A DNA stretch of 64,000 nucleotides from Mimachlamys varia (Eukaryota > Mollusca > Bivalvia > Pectinida > Pectinidae). Position numbers and translations under genes: made by a program. The notes under the pieces are model-generated. The model was not told the DNA's origin. It did not search any database and saw only the letters and a list, made by a program, of their open reading frames with translations. This document shows, one piece after another, positions 12,501 through 25,800 of the stretch. Where the stretch lies: NCBI GenBank assembly GCA_947623455.1, contig OX392532.1, forward strand, positions 47,557,058 to 47,621,057, in the 5' to 3' direction. The number at the start of each line of letters is the position of its first letter. The stretch's first letter is position 1.

Positions 12501-15500
12501 ACTAATTTAGCTGAATTTCTTAATACATGTAATGTTTCCAAATTAGATAAAAATGATTGTGAATGTTTAGAAGGGGAAATAACTTTGGAAGAAGCAGCTA
12601 AAACTCTAAAAAATATATAAAATAATAAAAGCCCTGGCTCGGATGGATTTACTGCTGAATTTTTTAAGTGTTTTTTGGAAATAATTGGGGAATCTTATAG
12701 TTAGGTCAATAAATTGTGGATTCAGGAAGGGGGAATTATCATGTACACTAAACAAGGTATCATTACATGTCTTCCTAAGGGTGACAAGCCAAGACATTTT
12801 ATTAAAAACTGGAGACCCATATCTCTACTAAATATTGTTTATAAAATAGCCTCGGGCTCTATAGCAGGTAGATTGAAAACAGTTTTAGAAAAGTTAATAA
12901 GTGATGATCAGACAGGATTTATTTCAGGAAGATACATAAGAGAGAATACCAGAGTAATATATGATATTATGCAGTATGCTGATGAATACACTATTCCAGG
13001 AATGTTGTTAATGATTGATTTTGAAAAAGCTTTTGATTCTGTGTCTTGGCATTTCATTGACAAAGTTTTAATTTTTTTCAATTTTGGTTTTGATATTGGA
13101 AATTGGGTTAAAGTTTTTCATACCAATATCACTTCAGCTATTAATCAAGGGGGTAATTTATCATCATTTCTTAAGGTAAAAAGGGGCTGTCGCTAAGGTG
13201 ACCCAATATCTCCATATATTTTCTTACTATGTGTAGAAATACTAGGTATACGAATAAGACACAATAAATATATTAAGGGTATAGATGTTGGTAATACTCC
13301 TATTCTCATTTCCCAGTATGCCGATGATACATCTCTTATATTGGATATCACGGAAAGATCTCTGAAAGAATCTGTAGACGAGCTGAATAGTTTTGCTAAA
13401 ATATCAGGTTTAAAAATTAACACTGATAAATCACAGGTAGTTTGGATTGGAAGTAAAAGTCATAGTGGAGATACTTTCTTACCAGATTTAAATTTACAAT
13501 GGGGAAAGACAAAATTTACATTTCTTGGAACAGAATTTAGCGTAAATCTACATGAGATTCCAAAATTGAATTTTGATAAGAAATTAACTAAATTGAAGAA
13601 TCTCATTAAGACATGGAGCAGAAGATCTCTTACTCCAATTGGTAGAATATCTCTGATAAAGTCCTTAATGATACCTCAATTTAATCATTTATTTATTTCA
13701 TTGCCAGATCCTGATGAATTTATTTTTACTAAATTAAATTTATTACTTTTTGGATTTTTATGGAATAGTAAAGTTGATTAAGTCAAGAGAAATGTTATAG
13801 TTCAAACATATTGTGACGGGGGGCTTAAAATGGTTAATATAAGAGCGTTTATAGATTCATTAAAACTTGGATGGATAAGGAGGTTGTATCACAGGTCAGG
13901 TAAATGGCAATCTATCATGAAATTATATACTGATATGCACATGCTTTCAACTTGTGGAGAAGAAGATATTTCAGTGTGTCAAAATAAATGTAAAAATAAT
14001 TTTTGGATAGATGTTTTTTAAAGCATGGACAAGATTCAATAAGACAGATGAGGTAAGAAAAATCAAAAACAGCTGTATTTTGAAAACACCACTGTGGTAC
14101 AATACAAGTTTAACTATTGGTAGAAAATCTGTATTTTACAGATCATGGTACAATAAGGGGGTGATTATAATAAATGACTTAGTTCAGATATATCGACGAT
14201 GTGTTGTCTATAAACAACAAGAAGTTTGCTGACCACGTCGATCGCATATACCCTTCTGAACTTGAAATAAAGGACACAACAGACTCTTCTACATCAGCTG
14301 CTTACCTCGATCTCTACTTAAACTACGACCAACATGGACAGCTTACTACTAAGCTATACGATAAACGTGATGATTTCAATTTTCCGATCGTAAACTTTCC
14401 ATTTCTTGATAGTAACATCCCTGCTTCTCCAACCTATGGTGTTTACATGTCGCAGTTGATTCGGTATTCCAGGGCTTGCTCTAAATATCGGGATTTTCGT
14501 GATCGATGTCGACTGCTGACAAACAAACTAACAACACAAGGATTCGAGAGATGCAGGTTGATCAGTACTATGGGCAAGTTTTATGGTCGCCATCTTTGTC
14601 TCATTGAGAAATATTCTGTTTCTTTAAGTGATATGAAGATGGACGTTTTTGAGTATGCTCATTAGTGTATTTACTTGTTGTGATTGACAATGATACTCGC
14701 TTCTCATTTTGAAAACTTGATGTTTACTTGAATGTGACAAAAGATTTACATGGCGGGTGTCGGCGATGAAGCAGAAGACGCTTACTCTTCCGGAACACCT
14801 GGTCTTAGTCTCTTGTACTTTTGCAAGGGTCTCCATGTAAATCTTTCCTTTGTTCAAATTTTGCCCCTGGTTTAATCGATTTTGAGTTTGGATTATGATT
14901 ATGTTGACGCTTCGGTATTCTCTTATTTTATTTAGTTAAAGATGTTGACTCCCAAACTTTTTATACTTTTTCAAGAATTCATTCAAGCATATCAAATTGA
15001 CCGTACAAATTTTCTTCAATATCACGGTGTCCTATCCATAATAAAAAAAATATTTATCTACATGTATGAATGATTCTAATAGAAGTACAATAATGTACCC
15101 CTTTATACCTAGTAATGTTGAAACTTTTTTCAAAAAGATAAAGGGGACAAAAGACTTCTATGACATTTTAGTTAAAAATAATGCTACCCCAACTGGTAGG
15201 AAAAAATGGGAAAAAAATTTGATGGGAATTGTCTTAATTTGGTAGATATTTATAGAACGCCTTTCAGAGTGACACAGAATACAAAAGTGCAATGGTTTCA
15301 ATTAAGAATAGTCCACCATATCTTGACAACAAATTCTTTCATGTTTAAAATAGGGGTAGTGTCTAGTCCTCTCTGTACACTTTGTAATACAGAACCAGAA
15401 ACAATAACTCATATCATGTGGGAATGCATAGAAGTACAGCAGCCTTTGCAAAGTTTTGAAATATTATTAGAAGCACTTTTTATTCCATTTTCATTCAATA

Positions 15501-16625
15501 GAATAAGTTTTTTTTAATATCTACACGCAACGTAATTCAGATATGCAACAGAGTTGATAATGTTATCTTAATTATCATTAAACAATATATATACAAGACA
15601 AGGTGCCTCCATAACATGTTAAACATTAATGTCCTAGTTAAATATATTACAGAATATTACGCTATTCAGAGATGTATTGCCAACAGTCACGGAGATTTTG
15701 CTCAAGACAAGTTTGAAAAAGAATGGAAAAAATGGAAAAAATGGTTAGAGTTTGGTGAAGGTAATTAAGGTAAGATAACATTGATATTTTTATACTGCTT
15801 TTGAATGTAGGTAGGGAGGTATATCACTATGACTTTCATGCTATCCATGGCCAGTTCCCCCTGATCCTTTTTTATTTTTTGGTTATTCAACATCCCCTGA
15901 TCGCTTGTTTTTGTTTTTAATATATACATTTACACACAAACTCTTTAATATTTAGGTCATTCTCTTATCAATATATGATCCTAGCCCAGTCTCTTTCTTC
16001 CCCCTCTCCCCCCCCCCTTTCTGTCCCCTTCTCTCTCCTCTCTCTATTGTTTCCCCTCTCATTTCTGTGTTTCTCTTTCCCTTTTTGTTTTTTTTATCTT
16101 AGTTTATGTATTTTCGTGTGAGTGTTGTGTATAAGTGTAATGTAGTGTGTAAGTATGACAATTATAATGATGATGATGACAGTTAATGGTGTCATGATGG
16201 TGATGAGTGTGATGATGATGACACTAGTTGATGGTACCATGATGGTGATGATGACAGCATGGTATGAGGATTATGATGAAGATGATATATGTGAGGATAA
16301 TGATGTTGATATACGTTGTCATAATGAAGATGATACATGTATGGATGACGATGATGATGATGATATGTTAGATGATGACATGTGTTGATAATGATGATGT
16401 CTTTACTAATGCTAATATGTGTTGTGATAATGAAGATTTATGTGATGATGATGATGATGATGTTGTGGTGATGATGTGTTGATGATGAATTGTGGTGATG
16501 ATGATGATGATGATGATCATATGGTGACGATGAAGATGATGTGATGATGATGATGATGATGCTGTGATGTGATGATGATGATGATGATAATGATGTGGTA
16601 GATTATGATTATGATGATGTTGTGG

Positions 16626-16666
<41 letters not shown>

Positions 16667-16771
16667 CTGATGATGATGATGATGATGTGGTGATGATGAT
16701 GGTGTGGTGGTGATGATGATGATGTTTGTTGTGATGATGTGATGATGATGATGATGATGATGTGGAAGTGG

Positions 16772-16812
<41 letters not shown>

Positions 16813-19800
16813 CCATATATGTAAGAGTGTAAGCACATACCTATTTTATGACAGAAGTACTTACTTTGGTGTGATGAACACGGCTGGATCTCACTGCCAC
16901 CGACTTCTTCAATGTGATGATATCTAACTTCTGACATAGATTTGGGTCTGGAACAATCCTGATTTCTTCTTCTGTGTTCTCCACGATGCGCTGCTCTACG
17001 TTTGTCCTTTACATTATGCTTACCTGCATTAAAAATACGTTAAAATAGTAAACTCAACAACGTTAAATCACATCACGAAGCTATAATATATAAAAACATA
17101 CATGCACTAAGGATAACATCATGTAAAATACAGCTGAAAGTACGAGTGTCACTATAAACATACTTACGACAATGTAAAGGTTGTTTGTGTTTAAAATAAG
17201 GACACTGGTCATCTGAGATAGGTTCCTCTTTTATGACCACTTGCTGCTGCTCTGTTCTTGTGATATTCCGTTCTGTTTCAATGAAAGGGTGTTAACAAAT
17301 TGTGCTGCATATTATGAGCATTAATTTGCCTACATACACATTAATTTCATGAACTGCATGCTTTCGTTAGTATTTATTTTCCCCTTTTCTATGACTGATA
17401 CCGGCAGCTCTATGGGAAATGTTTAATGATATGATTCAACAATATTCTTATTATATATCTGTATTCCATATATGTTCTCAAAATAATCTTCACCAATTTT
17501 GATTATGCTCAGTAATGACGAAGCAATGACTTTCGATGCCAAAAAAATACTTTCATTAAGTTTTGTTGTGTTATTGTCTTTACGTCTTTAACGGTTATCT
17601 ATAGATACAATTCCCTGTCAAAGATATATACAAGTGTACATGTAAATGCTATATCATTAACAAATGTTAAAAGATACACATACCTGGATATAAACATCGA
17701 CTTTGTTGCTGGGAACTCTTGTCCTGGCCTGAACTTGGTTCCTCTTTCATCGTTGTGTTGTCAGCTATCATCTCCTGCTTTACCCCTAGAAATATACAAA
17801 GTTACAAGTGGTGTGAAGGTTATATATTGAATTGTCCTATTCATATGCAATAACTGGTCGATTTGCCTATAAACATATGAAAGATGATATAAAACACACA
17901 TGCTGAACCTTTTTAATTTCGTAATAGATACAGTGTGCCGAGATATTAAACTGCACCATACAGCTGTTTCGTCCTCCTAGGACTCTTCAGTGATGCTAGA
18001 GGCCAAAAGGTGAGAAGCCAAAATGTCTAAACTAAGCTTTAAAGTAAGCAAAGTAAGGTAAATATATCTGTATATGGACAACGGACAAATCGAATGCAGA
18101 CACAGCATTACGTAAACTGATATGAAATGGTATGCCCGACACGCTATCTTAACATATTCAGCTACACACCAACTTACAATTTCCAGCTACCATATACGAT
18201 GCCTCAATGGTTGAAAAGGAAAACGTTACTAGAAAAGTTTTTTAATCAAGCTTCCATGACCGTGTTTTTTTCCGGATCAAGGCTTTAAACCTCATTTAAA
18301 TCAATTGAAGCGTCCTGTCTGAAGGGTTGGGTTGACTTTTATGACAATGTGTGTGAACTCGGTCAAAATGAACGCCAACTTTGGTTAGGTAGTTTATATA
18401 TGCATATCTTTACGTCTAGTACTTCTTAGATATATATGATTTGTATATGTAAAAATGCAGACGATACCGAAGCGTCAATAAAACCATAATCAAAATTCAA
18501 AATCAATTAAACTGGGGACAAAATATAAGCAGAGGAAATATGCGGAAATACACAGAAGCTCTTGAAAAGCAAACGAAAATAAGACCTGGTGTTCCGGAAG
18601 AGTAAATGTCTTCTTAAAATAACAAAAGTCAACGTAAGAATGAAAAATATATTTCTTTTAATTTGTGAGACTGCAAATGAAAGACAAGAAAATATCCTTA
18701 TCGGTTATGATGCAAAGAATTCACCTGCAATTTTACCAATAATTATAAGACAAAACAAACATGGTATGGTATCACCGACAATCACCGAGGAAGATTATGT
18801 CCCGTGTCATTCTAATACGTTTGCTGGCCAACTTAGAGCAACGTCTACTACCTTAAAGCCGATGCAGCTACCGCAGGCCGGTGAACCACCGACATATTTT
18901 TTACCGTCCGTCGGCCTCAGGAGAACTGTGTATAACAGCAACGTGACCTCTACACAGCCTTCGTTGACTTGGAAAAAGCATGCGACACAGTTAGTCTAGA
19001 AGGACTCTGGGAAATTATGAATAAGTTTCGATGTCCAAGTAAGTTCATCAAAATAGTCCGTCAGTTTTATGATGAAATGACAGCCAGAGTTCTTGATAAC
19101 GGTGAATCATCCGAAGCTTTTCCAGTGAGAAACGGAGTCAAGCAGGGCTGCGTCCTGGCTCAGACGCAGTTCAGCATGATGTTGTCGGCGTTGTTGACCG
19201 ATGCCTTCATATATTATGAACCCGGCTTTGAAATAAGGTACAGGTCCGATGGAAAACCTTTCAACCCAAGAAGACTTCAGGTTGTAAATAGCTTCACCTA
19301 CCTGGGCAGCACCCTATCTCGCAACAACATTATCTCCAAGGCAAATAGTGCATTTAGAAGGCTGACAGCGAAAATCATGGAGAGAAGAGGGATCAGCCTC
19401 AGGACCAAGCTGAATGTCAGAAAGGCAGTAGTCCTTACCACTCCACTATACGGCTGCGAGACCTGGACTGTGTACCAAAGGTACAAACGGCAACTGAATC
19501 ATTTCCATCTCAGGTGCTTCCGAAACCCCTTTTACATCCGCTGGCTGGACAAATTCCAAGATTCAGAGGTCCTAAAGCAGGCAAATATTTCCAGCACCAT
19601 CACCATCATGCGCAAGTCGAAGTTAAGATAGACAGGCCACGTCTCCCGTTTGCAAGACAACCTCATACTAAGGCAACTCTTATACGGTGAACTCTGGCAA
19701 GGTTAACGCAAAGCTGGAGGGTAAAAGAAACGACATCAACACAGATGCCTAGGATACTCTCGCTGCCGATCGCCCTTCCTGGCGCAGCTCAATTAAAACA

Positions 19801-22800
19801 TGAGGTTAGAGAGCGGAGGAGCGGCATTCCCGTCACGCTGACCAGAAAAGACAGCTGCGTAAGACTAGAGCTATCAACAACAGCACAGCGCCTTCCCTAC
19901 CTGTGGGGAAGTTTTCTTGCCCGGATAGGCCTCACCAGTCACCTCTGGATTCATCGAAACAGCTCGACAGCTCAATGCTGCCATGCGTGGTTATCTTCGA
20001 ATAAGAAGGACGAACAACAACAACAACATTCTGAATGTGTGAGCTTGTGCCGGACATCCGTTATGCTAACGTATTTCCTTTTTTGGGAAAACGCTGATCT
20101 GATGCCAACTTTCTAGTGCTATCACACTGAAATACCATACTAAAGGCCAACAACACAGCGTTTTGGTGCCGTTTCCCTTTAACGTAAAGCAGATATTTAC
20201 AATAACTAGTATATTTGGACCTGCATTCCATCCCTTACCTTGGTGACGCTAAATATCAAAGGTACAAGTTTAGGGTTGCAAAGCATTACACCAGGAAAAA
20301 GCAGGTAGTATGAAGTAGAAATATATTCTAAATATGGCAATGGCTGTAGCAGATCCTTTAAACGACATTGACGGAACAGCCCTGATTTGAATCAAATTGC
20401 CACCAATAATTAACCGTAGTCATTTGATCGTTTGACGTTTGGTTCCTCCTGTACTGTAACAACGACAAAATACAGGAAAAACGTCAGTAGACTCAAGAGC
20501 AAAAAACAGGGATTTTTTTTGTTGTAACTGTTTCACCCCAACATTCCCCTTTCTTGATTCGATAAAGCATTTCTGAGAAAATGTCTGTTCAATAGATGTT
20601 TACACTACGAGTGTAACGTTCTATACACAACCGGACAGGATATGCTGGCAACGAAAAAACCAGTTTGTGCCGTTCCCGTTGATGCTGAACACTAAACAGG
20701 GAATAACAACAGCTACTTTCAAGGGCATTGGTATCACTTTTTTGATATGATGTTCTTAGACTCTGATGATGCCGCCCAGTTTTGCCAGGTTACTCATATT
20801 AGCAGCCTATTATGGTTATGCCGTACGATTCGCAGACTTGATCCCTAACGTCTATTCATTACACGTTCATTTCAGTCTAGATATTGATGTTTTCTTAGGT
20901 CGCACCATGAATCATGATCATCATGATCATCATCATGATCATCATCATTATCATCATCATCATCATCATCGCAAATACTATTGAGGCATGTTTAAAGAAG
21001 CTAATATTCCACTGCTACATCAAGTCTGGGATCCTAAGATTCCACTGCTACATCAAGTCTGGGTTCCTAAGGTTCCACTGCTACATCAAGTCTGGGATCC
21101 TAAGATTCCTTTGTTACATCAAGTCTGGGATCCTAAGATTGAAATGCTACATCAAGTCGGGAATCATAAGATTCAAATACTACATCAAGGCTGGGATCCT
21201 AAGATTGAAATGCTACATTAAGTCTGGGATCGTGAGATTCCACTGCTACATCAAGTCTGGGATTCTAAGACTCCACTGCTACATCAAGTCTGGAATTCTA
21301 AGGTTCCAATGCTACATCAAGTCTGGGATCCTAAGGTTCCACTGCTACATCAAGTCTGGGATCCTAAGGTTCCACTGCTACATCAAGTCTGGATTGCTGC
21401 CTTTTTTATTCTTTTGTGTCTGAACGGAATGAGTTATTTCACATTTGCACGAGGTTCATCATCAACAAACAAACTTTGATCCGAGACGAATTATCTTGGG
21501 CTTTCATTCTGGAATTCTACTTTACTTAACAAGTCAAATTAATAGGGTGTCTTGACAATCTTTTGAGATTAAAATTCTAACGATATAACGATGTAAGCAC
21601 ATACTTATTTTATGACAGAAGTACTTACTTTGGTGTGATGAACACGGCTGGATCTCACTGCCACCGACTTCTTCAATGTGATGATATCTAACTTCTGACA
21701 TAGAATTGGGTCTGGAACAATCCTGATTTCTTCTTCTGTGTTCTCCACGATGCACTGCTCTACGTTTGTCCTTTACATTATGATTACCTGCATTAAAAAT
21801 ACGTTAAAATAGTAAACTCAACAACGTTAAATCACATCACGAAGCTATAATATAGAAAAACATACTAAGGATAACATCATGTAAAATACAGCTGAAAGTA
21901 CGAGTGTCACTATAAACATACTTACGACAATGTAAAGGTTGTTTGTGTTTAAAATAAGGACACTGGTCATCTGAGATAGGCTCCTCCTTTATGACCACTT
22001 GCTGCTGCTCTGTTCTTGTGATATTCCGTTCTGTTTAAATGAAAGGGTGTTAACAAATTGTGCTGCATATTATGAGCATTAATTTGCCTACATACACATT
22101 TATTTCATGAACTGCATGCTTTCGTTAGTATTTGTTTCCCCCTTTCCATGACTGATACCGGCAGCTCTATGGGAAATGTTTAATGATATGATTCAACAAT
22201 ATTCCTATTATATATCTGTATTCCATATATGTTCTCAAAATAATTTTCACCAATTTTGATTATGCTCAGTATTATAAAAAAAAACTTGACGAACGACGAA
22301 ACAATGACTTTCGATCATAAATATCATTAACAAATGTTAAAAGATACACATACCTGGATATAAACATCGACTTTGTTGCTGGGAACTCTTGTCCTGGCCT
22401 GAACTTGGTTCCTCTTTCATCGTTGTGTTGTCAGCTATCATCTCCTGCTTTACCCCTAGAAATATACAAAGTTACAAGTGGTGTGAAGGTTATATATTGA
22501 ATTGTCCTATTCATATGCAATAACTGGTCGATTTGCCTATAAACATATGAAAGATGATATAAAACACACATGCTGAACCTTTTTTAATTTCGTAATAGAT
22601 ACAGTGTGCCGAGATATTAAACTGCACCATACAGCTGTTTCGTCCTCCTAGGACTCTTCAGTGATGCTAGAGGCCAAAAGGTGAGAAGCCAAAATGTCTA
22701 AACTAAGCTTTAAAGTAAGCAAAGTAAGGTAAATATATCTGTATATGGACAACGGACAAATCGAATGCAGACACAGCATTACGTAAACTGATATGAAATG

Positions 22801-25800
22801 GTATGCCCGACACGCTATCTTAACATATTCAGCTACACACCAACTTACAATTTCCAGCTACCATATACGATGCCTCAATGGTTGAAAAGGAAAACGTTAC
22901 TAGAAAAGTTTTTTAATCAAGCTTCCATGACCGTGTTTTTTTCCGGATCAAGGCTTTAAACCTCATTTAAATCAATTGAAGCGTCCTGTCTGAAGGGTTG
23001 GGTTGACTTTTATGACAATGTGTGTGAACTCGGTCAAAATGAACGCCAACTTTGGTTAGGTAGTTTATATATGCATATCTTTACGTCTAGTACTTCTTAG
23101 ATATATATGATTTGTATATGTAAAAATGCAGACGATACCGAAGCGTCAATAAAACCATAATCAAAATTCAAAATCAATTAAACTGGGGACAAAATATAAG
23201 CAGAGGAAATATGCGGAAATACACAGAAGCTCTTGAAAAGCAAACGAAAATAAGACCTGGTGTTCCGGAAGAGTAAATGTCTTCTTAAAATAACAAAAGT
23301 CAACGTAAGAATGAAAAATATATTTCTTTTAATTTGTGAGACTGCAAATGAAAGACAAGAAAATATCCTTATCGGTTATGATGCAAAGAATTCACCTGCA
23401 ATTTTACCAATAATTATAAGACAAAACAAACATGGTATGGTATCACCGACAATCACCGAGGAAGATTATGTCCCGTGTCATTCTAATACGTTTGCTGGCC
23501 AACTTAGAGCAACGTCTACTACCTTAAAGCCGATGCAGCTACCGCAGGCCGGTGAACCACCGACATATTTTTTACCGTCCGTCGGCCTCAGGAGAACTGT
23601 GTATAACAGCAACGTGACCTCTACACAGCCTTCGTTGACTTGGAAAAAGCATGCGACACAGTTAGTCTAGAAGGACTCTGGGAAATTATGAATAAGTTTC
23701 GATGTCCAAGTAAGTTCATCAAAATAGTCCGTCAGTTTTATGATGAAATGACAGCCAGAGTTCTTGATAACGGTGAATCATCCGAAGCTTTTCCAGTGAG
23801 AAACGGAGTCAAGCAGGGCTGCGTCCTGGCTCAGACGCAGTTCAGCATGATGTTGTCGGCGTTGTTGACCGATGCCTTCATATATTATGAACCCGGCTTT
23901 GAAATAAGGTACAGGTCCGATGGAAAACCTTTCAACCCAAGAAGACTTCAGGTTGTAAATAGCTTCACCTACCTGGGCAGCACCCTATCTCGCAACAACA
24001 TTATCTCCAAGGCAAATAGTGCATTTAGAAGGCTGACAGCGAAAATCATGGAGAGAAGAGGGATCAGCCTCAGGACCAAGCTGAATGTCAGAAAGGCAGT
24101 AGTCCTTACCACTCCACTATACGGCTGCGAGACCTGGACTGTGTACCAAAGGTACAAACGGCAACTGAATCATTTCCATCTCAGGTGCTTCCGAAACCCC
24201 TTTTACATCCGCTGGCTGGACAAATTCCAAGATTCAGAGGTCCTAAAGCAGGCAAATATTTCCAGCACCATCACCATCATGCGCAAGTCGAAGTTAAGAT
24301 AGACAGGCCACGTCTCCCGTATGCAAGACAACCTCATACTAAGGCAACTCTTATACGGTGAACTCTGGCAAGGTTAACGCAAAGCTGGAGGGTAAAAGAA
24401 ACGACATCAACACAGATGCCTAGGATACTCTCGCTGCCGATCGCCCTTCCTGGCGCAGCTCAATTAAAACATGAGGTTAGAGAGCGGAGGAGCGGCGTTC
24501 CCGTCACGCTGACCAGAAAAGACAGCTGCGTAAGACTAGAGCTATCAACAACAGCACAGCGCCTTCCCTACCTGTGGGGAAGTTTTCTTGCCCGGATAGG
24601 CCTCACCAGTCACCTCTGGATTCATCGAAACAGCTCGACAGCTCAATGCTGCCATGCGTGGTTATCTTCGAATAAGAAGGACGAACAACAACAACAACAT
24701 TCTGAATGTGTGAGCTTGTGCCGGACATCCGTTATGCTAACGTATTTCCTTTTTTGGGAAAACGCTGATCTGATGCCAACTTTCTAGTGCTATCACACTG
24801 AAATACCATACTAAAGGCCAACAACACAGCGTTTTGGTGCCGTTTCCCTTTAACGTAAAGCAGATATTTACAATAACTAGTATATTTGGACCTGCATTCC
24901 ATCCCTTACCTTGGTGACGCTAAATATCAAAGGTACAAGTTTAGGGTTGCAAAGCATTACACCAGGAAAAAGCAGGTAGTATGAAGTAGAAATATATTCT
25001 AAATATGGCAATGGCTGTAGCAGATCCTTTAAACGACATTGACGGAACAGCCCTGATTTGAATCAAATTGCCACCAATAATTAACCGTAGTCATTTGATC
25101 GTTTGACGTTTGGTTCCTCCTGTACTGTAACAACGACAAAATACAGGAAAAACGTCAGTAGACTCAAGAGCAAAAAACAGGGATTTTTTTTGTTGTAACT
25201 GTTTCACCCCAACATTCTCCTTTCTTGATTCGATAAAGCATTTCTGAGAAAATGTCTGTTCAATAGATGTTTACACTACGAGTGTAACGTTCTATACACA
25301 ACCGGACAGGATATGCTGGCAACGAAAAAACCAGTTTGTGCCGTTCCCGTTGATGCTGAACACTAAACAGGGAATAACAACAGCTACTTTCAAGGGCATT
25401 GGTATCACTTTTTTGATATGATGTTCTTAGACTCTGATGATGCCGCCCAGTTTTGCCAGGTTACTCATATTAGCAGCCTATTATGGTTATGCCGTACGAT
25501 TCGCAGACTTGATCCCTAACGTCTATTCATTACACGTTCATTTCAGTCTAGATATTGATGTTTTCTTAGGTCGCACCATGAATCATGATCATCATGATCA
25601 TCATCATGATCATCATCATTATCATCATCATCATCATCATCGCAAATACTATTGAGGCATGTTTAAAGAAGCTAATATTCCACTGCTACATCAAGTCTGG
25701 GATCCTAAGATTCCACTGCTACATCAAGTCTGGGTTCCTAAGGTTCCACTGCTACATCAAGTCTGGGATCCTAAGATTCCTTTGTTACATCAAGTCTGGG

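Larger units (their letters stand above)
10056..16150 (+). mobile_element. Tx1/L1-like LINE, near full length, ORF2 broken
   Basis: In order: intact ORF1 (10062-10880), a structured spacer, an endonuclease-reverse transcriptase ORF2 with several lesions (11310-15768), a pyrimidine-rich 3' UTR and a GAT microsatellite. A second retroelement fragment interrupts it at 14185-14937. The 5' end abuts the 33-bp array, and the 3' side runs into the unit 1 exon region. It therefore occupies the join between unit 0 and unit 1 and replaces roughly 200 bp that follows the array in units 1 and 2. Confidence 0.85.
16830..21595. repeat. Segmental duplication unit 1
   Basis: Almost every landmark recurs 4670-4671 bp later: the exon at 17684 becomes 22354, the LINE relic at 18969 becomes 23640, and the minisatellite at 21006 becomes 25677. 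From about 17650 to 21590 only scattered single-base differences were noticed (for example near 19642, 19830 and 20547). The first 800 bp differ more, including an extra stretch of about 110 bp near 17530-17640. Confidence 0.92.

Noticed and set aside
16368..16937. His-, Ser- and Ile-rich minus-strand frames
   Set aside because: They are translations of the GAT microsatellite in all three frames.
18589..18999. 136-residue ORF (also 23260-23670) as a host gene
   Set aside because: Its second half overlaps decayed LINE palm sequence in another frame and its first half lies in intron-like DNA; no motif or splice support.
20766..20984. 72-residue ORF ending in poly-His (also 25437-25655)
   Set aside because: It runs into the ATC microsatellite, and the homologous region of unit 0 is disrupted, so the frame is not conserved.
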